The notes: a model not told the origin generated them from the sequence alone. Counted from the stretch's first letter, positions 1 to 6,320 are shown. The stretch: DNA of 13,459 nt from Magnetococcales bacterium (GCA_015229095.1 JADGCE010000074.1:1-13459); one strand, 5' to 3'. Made by a program: numbers and translations.

Positions 1-145
1 GGGATATAAATGGATGAACGACCTTTGAGATGGGGTGGAACCCCTGAGTACCATCTGCCAACGTGCGACAGCGGCACTTCGGGATAAACACCACATGATA
101 TTTGCTCTCCCACCTGGAGTGGTTTAGACTTTCTATTTAACTCAT
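1..145 (-). pseudogene. tnpA: Decayed IS200-type transposase (tnpA) N-terminal fragment, cut by window edge
   Basis: Reading the minus strand from an ATG at 145, the third codon is already a stop (ATG AGT TAA). The same frame then continues with SLNHSRWESKYHVVFIPKC, which closely matches the start of IS200/IS605-family Y1 (HUH) transposases, typically SLSHSRWECKYHVVFIPKYRRK. Further on, a different frame encodes HLKGRSSIYI, which matches the later VVGFLKGKSAIHI block of the same family. In intact enzymes the two blocks lie about 40-50 residues apart and enclose the catalytic HUH motif. Here that middle is mostly deleted and the frame is shifted, so no active transposase can be made. The AAGGAGG ribosome binding site upstream is intact. 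The rest of the gene lies beyond the left edge. The family call rests on remembered motifs. Confidence 0.75.
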
Positions 146-198
146 CAGTATCCTCCTTGTCGTGATGCTTTGGCGGTTCACAGCATAGGAGGATACTG
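146..198 (-). promoter_or_regulatory. Inverted repeat masking the transposase ribosome binding site
   Basis: CAGTATCCTCC at 146-156 is perfectly complementary to GGAGGATACTG at 188-198. The pairing extends one base to 157/187, then resumes with ATGC 165-168 against GCAT 183-186. In a minus-strand transcript the downstream arm is the AAGGAGG ribosome binding site of the adjacent tnpA start, so folding would hide it. A stem-loop that occludes the transposase ribosome binding site is an established feature of IS200. Its survival beside a ruined coding sequence indicates a recent or partial decay of the element. Confidence 0.75.
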
Positions 199-232
199 GT
201 TGACTCCCGCAAATATCAAACTTCTGCTGTCA

Positions 233-249
233 CCCCGGCAGAGCCGGGG
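233..249. repeat. GC-rich end hairpin of the IS200-type element
   Basis: CCCCGGC at 233-239 and GCCGGGG at 243-249 form a perfect 7-bp stem around an AGA loop. IS200/IS605 elements carry such subterminal hairpins, which the transposase recognises, and the position just upstream of the tnpA leader fits the left end of the element. The exact element boundary is probably within about 30 bp to the right but cannot be fixed without the other end. No T-run follows on either strand, so it is not a convincing terminator. Confidence 0.6.
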
Positions 250-314
250 GGTTACCCATTGTTATTAGGTCATTGCACAGGCACGCGTTTACAGAGTGTC
301 CCTTGTGCAGCTCC
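250..314. other. Short spacer between IS remnant and CoA operon, no gene seen
   Basis: This stretch contains the presumed insertion boundary and the 3' untranslated end of the CoA operon. A small inverted repeat (TGCACA near 275 and TGTGCA near 304) is visible, but there is no T-run and so no clear intrinsic terminator for the operon. Confidence 0.4.
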
Positions 315-2189
315 TCAAAAATCGATATCAAAATGAACCGTATCCCCGTCAAATCGGGTCTGCACGGCTAGGCCGCATTTTTTTATGATCTCCTGCATGG
401 GACGGTTGTCCATCAAGGTTTCAGCGGTCAGACCGGCCAGCCCCACACTGCGGGCCACCCCCGCCAGATGGCGCATCATGAAGGTGCCGATCCCTTGCCC
501 CTGCCACTTGTCCCGCACCAGAAAGGCCACCTCCGCCCGGTTGAGGGTTGCATTCACATTGTAACCACCTATGGCCACCACCTGCTCATTCTGACCATCA
601 AACAGGACACCTACCACCACCACATCCCGTCGCTGATCGATAAAGGTGAAATTTTTCATGCGGTTCAAAGGAAACCGCTTGACATGCCTCATGAATCGAC
701 GATAAACCGTCCCCTCGGAAAGGGAGTAGAGCATGCTCTTGATCGCTTTCCAGTCGGTGGGACGGGAGGAACGAAAGGTGATCATGCGCCCACTCTCCAG
801 CAACAGGGAGGTGCGCAACTCCCGGCTTCCTACCCAGATCTGGCCATCCAGTTCGCCGATTTCCGGGCGCACATAGCCCAGTTTGACCGCCCGCTTCAGC
901 AAACGCACCCGAAAATCCGGATGGGCAATGCCGATCAGGGCCAGGGCCCGCTCCTGGATGGTTTTGCCGAACAAATAGGCCGCTCCATATTCGCTGACCA
1001 CATAATGTACCATCCCCCGATTCAAGACCACCCCGGCACCCATGGTCAGACAGGGAACAATACGCGACACCCTCCCCTTGCGGGCCGTGCTGGGCAGAGC
1101 GATGATAGCCCGCCCCTCTGCAGCGAGGGAGGCACCCATGTTAAAATCGACCACGCCGCCCATTCCTGAATAAAACCGGGAGCCCAGAGAGTCCGCACAA
1201 ACCTGGCCCGTCAAATCCACCTGCAGGGCCCCGTTGATGGAAACCATCCGCTGCTGCCGGGCGATGGTACGTAAATCGTTGACATATTCGGTACGGCGAA
1301 AGGAAAAGAGAGGGTTTTCCCGTACCGCATCGTACAACCGCCGACTCCCCAGGGCAAAACTGGTGACCACCACCCCTTCGTCCAGAGATTTATGCTGGCC
1401 GGTCACCGCCCCCGAGGCCAGCAAATCCAGAATGCTGTCGGAGATCATCTCGGTATGAATGCCCAGATTTTTTTTGCCGTCCAGATGGCGGATCACTGAC
1501 TGGGCCACCCGACCGATGCCCATTTGCAGGGTGGCACCATCGGGTATCAGGGCGGCCAGATGGCGACCGATGCGCGTCATTGTCTCATCCGCCGGGGGAA
1601 GGAACATTTCTGGCAGGGGCTCCTCCACCGGGACCAGCAGATCCAGTTCCCAGACGGATAGCGAAGAGTCCCCGTAGGTTCTGGGGAGACAGGGGTTGAC
1701 CTGGGCCAGCACCAGCCGGGCATGTTCGGTGGCACAACGCACCACATCCACCGCCACCCCCAGATTGACCGTGCCTTCCGTATCGGGAGGGGTCACCTGG
1801 ATCATCGCCACATCCAGGGGGAGTTGGCCGCTGGCAAACAGTCGGGGAATGTCCGAAAGATGGATGGGGGTATAGTCCGCCTGACCCGCCTGCAGCAGCG
1901 GGCGTACGGTATCCCAGACAAAGAAAGTATTGAGCGTGAAAGTTTCCGCCACCTCCCGCAAGGCCAACGGAGAGTCGCCCGCCATGAACAGGGTGATGAT
2001 TTCAATATCCGCCAGGCGGGCATGATCGTTCAGCAGTGCCCGCACCAGGGTTTGTGGCACCCCGGCCCCGGTGGCCAAAAAGACCCGTTGTCCCGGTTGA
2101 ATGCGCCCTATCGCTGCCTTGACCTGCTGAACCCTTCCGGCATAACGGCTCTCCCATTGCTGGTCCGGGGGAGCGGCCAGACGGCTCAT
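315..2189 (-). CDS. Acetyl-CoA hydrolase/transferase fused to a C-terminal GNAT acetyltransferase
   Basis: A 624-residue two-part enzyme. Residues about 20-450 are an acetyl-CoA hydrolase/transferase (class I CoA-transferase, related to 4-hydroxybutyrate CoA-transferase and succinyl-CoA:acetate CoA-transferase). Visible motifs are LQMGIGRVAQSV, the catalytic-type glutamate E247 in GIHTEMISD, QVDLTGQV, the glycine-rich FYSGMGGVVDF, and VVSEYGAAYLFGKTIQERA near the end of the domain. Residues about 460-624 are a GNAT N-acetyltransferase with the acetyl-CoA-binding signature WQGQGIGTFM near 563. The two halves could share an acyl-CoA pool: CoA transfer or thioester hydrolysis in one, acetyl transfer to an amine or lysine in the other. 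The start is the ATG at 2189, 36 bases inside the longest open frame, because it has an AGGAGA site and overlaps the upstream stop as ATGA, implying translational coupling. The CoA substrate is not predictable. It is probably cytosolic. Confidence 0.9.
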   Translation of the reverse strand: MSRLAAPPDQQWESRYAGRVQQVKAAIGRIQPGQRVFLATGAGVPQTLVRALLNDHARLADIEIITLFMAGDSPLALREVAETFTLNTFFVWDTVRPLLQAGQADYTPIHLSDIPRLFASGQLPLDVAMIQVTPPDTEGTVNLGVAVDVVRCATEHARLVLAQVNPCLPRTYGDSSLSVWELDLLVPVEEPLPEMFLPPADETMTRIGRHLAALIPDGATLQMGIGRVAQSVIRHLDGKKNLGIHTEMISDSILDLLASGAVTGQHKSLDEGVVVTSFALGSRRLYDAVRENPLFSFRRTEYVNDLRTIARQQRMVSINGALQVDLTGQVCADSLGSRFYSGMGGVVDFNMGASLAAEGRAIIALPSTARKGRVSRIVPCLTMGAGVVLNRGMVHYVVSEYGAAYLFGKTIQERALALIGIAHPDFRVRLLKRAVKLGYVRPEIGELDGQIWVGSRELRTSLLLESGRMITFRSSRPTDWKAIKSMLYSLSEGTVYRRFMRHVKRFPLNRMKNFTFIDQRRDVVVVGVLFDGQNEQVVAIGGYNVNATLNRAEVAFLVRDKWQGQGIGTFMMRHLAGVARSVGLAGLTAETLMDNRPMQEIIKKCGLAVQTRFDGDTVHFDIDF

Positions 2190-4306
2190 GGCCGATTCTC
2201 CTGCAGGTCGAGTTGAATGGTACACTCCGTGGCCACCGGAGGCAAACCGGCCCGACGCACCATCAGGGGGTTGATCTGGATGCGGTTGATTTCGGGAAAA
2301 TCCATCGCCAGTTGACCGATCCGTTGCAGCAGCTCCGCCACCCCCTGCAATTCGTCATGATTCAGAGCGTCGTGCAGGTCATGCAGGGGGTGTTGGTAAC
2401 AGCCGCTCCGCAACATGGCCAGAGCCTCCTCCCCGGTGATGGGGGCCAGTTGGCAGGCGGCATCCTCCAGGGAGGGGGAATGGGCACGACCGGCATGCAG
2501 CAAAGGACCGAATTGCCGGTCCCGTTGCATGCCCATCAGCAGATGACGACCATGGGAGAGCACCTTTTCGACAAAGACCCCTTCCAGCCGTCCGCTCGGC
2601 AAGCGGTTGGCAAAGCGCAAGGTCAGCAGGTCAAATCCATCTCGGAGGGCCTGGGGGCTGGCCATGTTGACATGGCGGATCTCCATGTCATGGACCCGAT
2701 GGAGATCCGGGGAGAGGAGGTGCAGGGCGATGGGATAGCCGACCCGTTCGGCAATCTCCAGTGCCTCGTTGACGGTGCCGGCTGCATCTCCTTCGGGAAT
2801 GGCAATGCCATAGGCATGCAGGATTCCCTTGGACTCCAGATCGGGAAGCTGATGCATGCCCAGGGCACTGCACCGCTGGATCAATCGCCGCACCCGACCC
2901 TGGTTGACAGAAAACGCGGGGATCACCCGTGGGGGGCGTCGTCGCCACTGGCTGTAGCGGTCGAGGGTGACCAGGGCGATGACAGCCCGCTCCGGGGTGG
3001 GATAACAGGGGAGGGCCATGCGATCCAGCGCCGCCACAGCGGGCTGCATGGGATCTCCCCCCATCAGGACGGTCAGCAGGGGTTTTTGATCGGTGCGCGA
3101 CCGATGCAGGGTGGAGACAAGCTCCAGAGGGGTGGTCAGGGGATGGGGGGCGAGCACCACCAGCAGGGCATCCACTCCGTCGTCCCGTGCGACCGTTTCC
3201 ACAGCAGCCAGGAGCTGTTCTGGCCGGGCAGCACCGCCCAGATCCAGGGGGCCATGCAAAGAGCTGCCTGGGGCCAGTTGGGGTTGCAGCGTGGCAATCA
3301 GGGGGGCGGCGAGAGCTGCGTGGCGCAACCCCTGCTGATCCAGCATGTCGGCGGTCAATGTGCCGGGACCACTGCCGTTGGTGATGATAGCCACCCGGTT
3401 GTTGCCGGGCAAAGGGGAACGGGCCAGGGCCAGAACGGCATCCAGCCACTCCTGGAAATAGGTCGTCTGAAGCATGCCCGTCCGATCACAGGCGGCATGA
3501 AAGAGGGTCGGGGAGTGCATCCGGTAACCCGCCTGGTGGGTTGCGGGGCGTTCATACCACGCGCTGCCACCCCCCAACAGCATGACCACCGGTTTGCTTT
3601 GGGAGGCCTCGGTGGCCGCCTTGAGAAAAGCCCTCCCTTCGCTGATCCACTCCAGATGGCAGGCGATCACCTGGGTATCCGGGTCATGGGCGAGATGGGA
3701 CATGCATTGGGCATCGGTGACACCCGCCTGATTGCCCAGGCTGATCATTTTTGCCATGCCCAGCTGGCGGGATGCCAGCCACTCCATGGCGGCGGCACAG
3801 AGTGTCCCGGAGCGGGAGAGGAGGGAGACCCCGCCGATCGGCGGGAGGGTGCGGGTCAGAGAGGCATTCACCCCCTGTTGACGGTGGATGATTCCCAAGG
3901 AATTGGGGCCCAGCAGGGCGACACCCCGCTCCTGACAGAGTTGGCCCAGGGCACGCTCCCAGGCCGCACCCTCTTCGTCGCGATCACTGAAGCCGTCGCT
4001 GATCACCAGAATGGCGGCACAGTTGCGGGCCACGGCCTGTTTGGCCTGCGCCAGCACCTGGGAGGCGGGGAGTGCCAGCACCACCAACTCCACTCCCCGT
4101 GGACAGGCGGCCAGATTCGGACGGAGCGGCTCTCCCAGCAGCTCACCGCCATGGGGATTGACGAGATGGATCGCACCGGCAAAGCCACCAGACAGGGCGT
4201 TTTGCAGCAGGAGGTGCCCCAGCTTTTCCGGGTGGCGCGAAACACCCACAATGGCCATGGAGCGGGGTGAAAAAAGGGGAGAGAGGAGATCGGCGTGGTG
4301 GCTCAT
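2186..4306 (-). CDS. NDP-forming acyl-CoA synthetase-like protein with degenerate ATP-grasp domain
   Basis: A 706-residue protein with the layout of ADP-forming acetyl-CoA synthetases and of the N-terminal part of Pat-type acetyltransferases. Residues about 8-140 form a Rossmann CoA-binding domain (MAIVGVSRHPEKLG; GPNSLGIIH). Residues about 150-290 and 300-450 are succinyl-CoA-ligase-like flavodoxin folds, with MISLGNQAGV and H257 (ATHQAG) at the place of the phosphorylated histidine of active enzymes. Residues about 485-700 are an ATP-grasp domain. There the usual GYPVVLK lysine is H530 (GYPIALH), the usual HKSDVGGV reads RVHDMEIRHV, and the FGLGG loop is absent (HAGRAHSP), so ATP-dependent synthesis looks impaired or lost. 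It may instead bind acyl-CoA as a sensor or scaffold for the GNAT-bearing partner encoded by the next gene, which it overlaps by ATGA. The ATG at 4306 has only a weak ribosome binding site. The overall fold assignment is firm; the loss of activity is inferred. Confidence 0.87.
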   Translation of the reverse strand: MSHHADLLSPLFSPRSMAIVGVSRHPEKLGHLLLQNALSGGFAGAIHLVNPHGGELLGEPLRPNLAACPRGVELVVLALPASQVLAQAKQAVARNCAAILVISDGFSDRDEEGAAWERALGQLCQERGVALLGPNSLGIIHRQQGVNASLTRTLPPIGGVSLLSRSGTLCAAAMEWLASRQLGMAKMISLGNQAGVTDAQCMSHLAHDPDTQVIACHLEWISEGRAFLKAATEASQSKPVVMLLGGGSAWYERPATHQAGYRMHSPTLFHAACDRTGMLQTTYFQEWLDAVLALARSPLPGNNRVAIITNGSGPGTLTADMLDQQGLRHAALAAPLIATLQPQLAPGSSLHGPLDLGGAARPEQLLAAVETVARDDGVDALLVVLAPHPLTTPLELVSTLHRSRTDQKPLLTVLMGGDPMQPAVAALDRMALPCYPTPERAVIALVTLDRYSQWRRRPPRVIPAFSVNQGRVRRLIQRCSALGMHQLPDLESKGILHAYGIAIPEGDAAGTVNEALEIAERVGYPIALHLLSPDLHRVHDMEIRHVNMASPQALRDGFDLLTLRFANRLPSGRLEGVFVEKVLSHGRHLLMGMQRDRQFGPLLHAGRAHSPSLEDAACQLAPITGEEALAMLRSGCYQHPLHDLHDALNHDELQGVAELLQRIGQLAMDFPEINRIQINPLMVRRAGLPPVATECTIQLDLQENRP
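2198..2204 (-). promoter_or_regulatory. Ribosome binding site choosing the ATG at 2189
   Basis: On the minus strand GCAGGAGAAT lies about 9 bases ahead of the ATG at 2189, inside the end of the upstream gene. This, together with the ATGA overlap, favours that start over the in-frame ATG at 2225. Confidence 0.6.
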
Positions 4307-4348
4307 CCGAAGGTGTTTCCCAGTCGATCATCATGGATGATTGGCCAA

Positions 4349-4393
4349 GACGGCGCAGATGGAAACCCTCCGCATTGGCCTGAATGCGCCGTC
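4349..4393. repeat. Nested inverted repeats between terminator and CoA operon
   Basis: In the 109-bp gap between the two minus-strand operons, GACGGCGCA (4349-4357) is complementary to TGCGCCGTC (4385-4393). A second pair, CGCATT (4371-4376) and AATGCG (4383-4388), overlaps the right arm, so the two stems are mutually exclusive. They could be a promoter-proximal operator or a leader structure of the CoA operon. No good -35/-10 pair is visible here. Confidence 0.45.
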
Positions 4394-4401
4394 AAGAAAA
4401 C

Positions 4402-4424
4402 AAAAAAACCAGTTGTCAAACCGG
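4402..4424 (-). terminator. Intrinsic terminator of the HMA-like/CDF operon
   Basis: On the minus strand CCGGTTTGACAACTGG (4424-4409) folds into a 6-bp stem with one G-T pair and a TGAC loop, followed directly by seven T residues (4408-4402) and more T-rich sequence. The TGA stop codon of the CDF gene lies inside the hairpin (4418-4416). It separates this operon from the CoA operon downstream. Confidence 0.75.
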
Positions 4425-5312
4425 ATCCATATGCAGTGCCACATGTTTGACATCAGGAACCCCCTGCAGTATGGCCTGGATATCTTCATCCAGGTCATGG
4501 CTGGCCTGCAGCCCCAGTTGTCGATTCACATTCACGTGGACGGCGATATGGATGTCCGACCCCACATAATGAATGCGCAATTCGTGAAAGTTGCGAATGC
4601 GATTCTGTTTCTTCAAAAGGTTCAGTTTGGCGCGGATGATGCGGACGATGGATGGATCCGGAACCGCTCCCAGCAACTTTTCAATGTTTGCCCTGCCCAG
4701 GGAAAAGCCGGTGTGGGCGATCCATGCGGCAATAAACAGGGCAGCCACGCCATCGAGCCACGGCAGACCGATATCGACTCCCACCACCCCCACCATGGCC
4801 ATCAGGCTGATCAGCACATCCATTTTGGCGTCCATGGCGGCAGCAATCATGGCGGGGCTGCGGTGATGGCGTCCCATATGGTCTGCCACCACCCAGATCA
4901 CACTTTTGGTCAAAATCACAGCGGCCAGCACGATGAGCGGCGCCACGCCTGGCAGAGGCTCCCCACCATCCACCAATCGCCCGACGGCTTCCCGGAAAAC
5001 CTGGGCGGCCAGGACGCAGGTAAGCACGGCAACGGTAAAGGCAGCCAATGGCTCGGTACGACCATGGCCAAAGTGGTGTTCAACATCCGGCGACTTGGCA
5101 GTCTCCCGCACCGCGAGCAGAATGATGGCTGATGTCACCACATCCGTCAACGAGTTCCCGGCGTCCGAAAGAACCGCCAGTGAGTTGTAGGCAAGCCCAA
5201 CGGCAACTTTGGCCAGAAAAAGCAGAGCATTCAGAAAGATTAATACCCCGGCTGCCTGCATGCTGGCTGAAAAGAGGGGTTGGCGGTGGAAAACAGAATG
5301 GGCGTGTGTCAT
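4416..5312 (-). CDS. Cation diffusion facilitator (CDF) metal exporter with N/D/D/D transport site
   Basis: A 298-residue inner-membrane proton/divalent-metal antiporter with about six membrane helices (residues ~20-210) and a cytoplasmic metallochaperone-like C-terminal domain. It aligns without gaps with remembered E. coli FieF (YiiP) from the first to the fifth membrane helix. Site B is retained (D76, H79, H83 in DVEHHFGHG). The cytoplasmic site C is retained (H243, H259, H272, H294, D296). Transport site A differs: FieF D45/D49/H153/D157 correspond to N53, D57, D161 and D165. Loss of the site A histidine argues against a zinc exporter and fits manganese-type (or iron-type) CDFs. The YVGSDI stretch recalls MamB/MamM C-terminal domains, but this is not clearly a magnetosome gene. 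It starts at an ATG overlapping the upstream stop as ATGA, so its translation is probably coupled to the HMA-like gene. The gene stop lies in a terminator. Confidence 0.92.
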   Translation of the reverse strand: MTHAHSVFHRQPLFSASMQAAGVLIFLNALLFLAKVAVGLAYNSLAVLSDAGNSLTDVVTSAIILLAVRETAKSPDVEHHFGHGRTEPLAAFTVAVLTCVLAAQVFREAVGRLVDGGEPLPGVAPLIVLAAVILTKSVIWVVADHMGRHHRSPAMIAAAMDAKMDVLISLMAMVGVVGVDIGLPWLDGVAALFIAAWIAHTGFSLGRANIEKLLGAVPDPSIVRIIRAKLNLLKKQNRIRNFHELRIHYVGSDIHIAVHVNVNRQLGLQASHDLDEDIQAILQGVPDVKHVALHMDPV

Positions 5313-5722
5313 GGCGAGTGCACCAAACCACCCGCTACGCGGGCGCCTTCCTCTGCCAACCTACGGTAGAGAAACGGACTGTGGGCATAATCGGGCTTGT
5401 GCATTTCGGCAGATTGGTAGTCCTCCTCCAACTCTTCCACGACATGGCTGATTGCGTGGCGAAGATTCGAAAAAAAATCATCTTTTGAGGCTATTCCCAT
5501 GTCGTGCAGGGCGGTTTCAATCTCTTCCATGCGCAGCTTGCGCAGATCATAGATAACCGACACCAGTCCGGCGTCAGGCTCACATGTTACCGACGATACA
5601 CCGGGCAAACCTGACAGCCGGACTCGTACCGACTGAACGGCCTCGCCCTCTGCCAGATGCTTCATGTGCAAGGTATGAGAGACCAGATAAGGTGTATGCG
5701 GATGGTAGCGAAAGCAAGACAT
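5309..5722 (-). CDS. Small protein with HMA-like fold lacking CxxC, CDF operon partner
   Basis: A 137-residue soluble protein. Residues about 12-80 show the beta-alpha-beta-beta-alpha-beta pattern of a heavy-metal-associated domain, with LPGVSSVTCEPDAGLVSVIYD resembling the LxGVxxVxVDxxxxxVTVxYD signature (shown as pattern). The metal-binding CxxC of classical HMA proteins is absent; the N-terminus is instead histidine-rich (H7, H9, H16, H19, H22). Residues about 83-110 are a charged helix (SHVVEELEEDYQSAEMH). It overlaps the CDF gene by ATGA, so it may deliver metal to the exporter, sense it, or modulate it. The start at 5722 is chosen over a longer frame beginning at 5791 because a near-perfect AGGAGGTG lies 4 bases upstream. 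The gene family is not recognised beyond the fold; the function is inferred from context. Confidence 0.75.
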   Translation of the reverse strand: MSCFRYHPHTPYLVSHTLHMKHLAEGEAVQSVRVRLSGLPGVSSVTCEPDAGLVSVIYDLRKLRMEEIETALHDMGIASKDDFFSNLRHAISHVVEELEEDYQSAEMHKPDYAHSPFLYRRLAEEGARVAGGLVHSP

Positions 5723-5726
5723 GGAA

Positions 5727-5734
5727 CACCTCCT
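5727..5734 (-). promoter_or_regulatory. Strong ribosome binding site for the HMA-like gene
   Basis: AGGAGGTG on the minus strand lies 4 bases before the ATG at 5722. It fixes this start and shows that the longer open frame from 5791 is not used in full. One copy of the ATTGCAAT octamer sits only 4 bases further upstream. Confidence 0.7.
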
Positions 5735-5738
5735 GAGA

Positions 5739-5746
5739 ATTGCAAT
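5739..5746. promoter_or_regulatory. Palindromic octamer ATTGCAAT, copy 1
   Basis: A perfect 8-bp palindrome just upstream of the ribosome binding site of the HMA-like gene. The same octamer recurs at 5903-5910 and 6244-6251. It is a candidate operator half or core; the binding protein is unknown. Confidence 0.4.
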
Positions 5747-5880
5747 AAATAACGAAAAATGTCGACTGAACGGGAGTGGTTTCCTGGTCATCCGTTTGAC
5801 AAGGGACTACCGTCACCTTCTTCTTCTCCTTTTCCTTTGTGTGTGCGGGCACCACGATCCTGGTCCAGCAGTTTCGATTA

Positions 5881-5911
5881 ATTATTTTCTTTTTTTGCTT
5901 ATATTGCAATA
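5881..5911 (-). repeat. Left copy of 31-bp inverted block with palindromic core
   Basis: Read on the minus strand from 5911, this block begins with TATTGCAATATA and ends with AGAAAATAAT. It matches the block at 6243-6273 on the plus strand at 28 of 31 positions without gaps. The core TATTGCAATA (5902-5911) is a perfect 10-bp palindrome, and TATAAG overlapping its downstream edge could be a -10 element for the HMA-like/CDF operon. No matching -35 is visible. The alternative is that it is one terminal repeat of a small mobile element. Confidence 0.7.
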
Positions 5912-6229
5912 AAAATCCGCAAAACTCGCACAAAAAAATGTTCCAGGTGCGGGAAGAGCACGGAACCCCTGCCTGTTGGGTGCCGCGCCACTCCTGACGA
6001 TACGGTCAACGGGCCTCCCGCCGCTTGGTATGTTATGATGAGACTTATCCTCACATCGAAGGCACAGTCGCCAACCTGTCTTGCCCCCTGCTGTCCCGGC
6101 TTAAGTGGGAGGCCTCACAGGAAGAGTCACGGTTGCGTGTGCGCTCATAGTATTCCGGCGGTGCCACGCCTCGGAAGAGGCGGGTTAAAGCAATGTATGT
6201 GCCGAATACCCTCCAAATCCTCCGGCGGC

Positions 6230-6256
6230 TTGACAAAATTAATATTGCAATATAGG
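6230..6256 (+). promoter_or_regulatory. Possible promoter of the sensory operon with overlapping operator
   Basis: TTGACA (6230-6235) is a consensus -35 hexamer. TATAGG (6251-6256) could be the -10, but the 15-bp spacing is short. The 12-bp palindrome ATATTGCAATAT (6242-6253) fills the spacer and touches the -10, a position typical of a repressor or activator site. Transcription starting near 6263 would give a leader of about 155 nt before the solute-binding protein gene. Confidence 0.4.
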
Positions 6257-6273
6257 AAAAAATAGAAAATAAT
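6243..6273 (+). repeat. Right copy of 31-bp inverted block with palindromic core
   Basis: This is the plus-strand counterpart of the block at 5881-5911 (28 of 31 identical). The conserved part runs from the palindrome through an A-rich tract to AGAAAATAAT. The left copy lacks an equivalent of the TTGACA found just upstream here. The pair is oriented outward, each copy facing its neighbouring operon. Confidence 0.7.
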
Positions 6274-6293
6274 CTAAGTCGGTGTTGACAGCA

Positions 6294-6305
6294 CGGGCGC
6301 GCCCG
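6294..6305. repeat. 12-bp GC palindrome in the sensory operon leader
   Basis: CGGGCGCGCCCG is a perfect palindrome in the presumed leader. Flanking GTCGG (6279-6283) and CCGAC (6303-6307) offer an alternative pairing. This may be a leader hairpin; no function can be assigned. Confidence 0.35.
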
Positions 6306-6320
6306 ACCGGCTTGCCCCAG

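Noticed and set aside
233..249. GC hairpin as intrinsic terminator of the CoA operon
   Set aside because: No T-run follows on the minus strand, and the position and loop fit an IS200 end hairpin better.
2213..4270. 685-codon open frame on the plus strand opposite the synthetase-like gene
   Set aside because: It is exactly antisense to a well-supported gene, has low-complexity Gly/Gln/His-rich composition typical of the reverse frame of GC-rich genes, and no recognisable domain.
4416..5312. Assignment of the CDF gene as mamB or mamM
   Set aside because: Only the YVGSDI stretch of the C-terminal domain resembles them; the N-terminus and site A differ and no other magnetosome gene is present.
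5723..5880. Manganese riboswitch (yybP-ykoY type) in the leader of the CDF operon
   Set aside because: The conserved loop sequences of that riboswitch are not present on the minus strand of this leader.
5580..5933. 117-codon minus-strand frame, or a shorter GTG start near 5816, upstream of the HMA-like gene
   Set aside because: The composition is lysine-rich leader translation followed by out-of-frame reading of the HMA-like gene. A purine-rich AAGGAG-like stretch precedes the GTG, but the downstream AGGAGGTG/ATG is far stronger.
6285..6290. Second TTGACA as a -35 element
   Set aside because: No -10-like hexamer follows at 15-19 bp; the downstream sequence is GC-rich.
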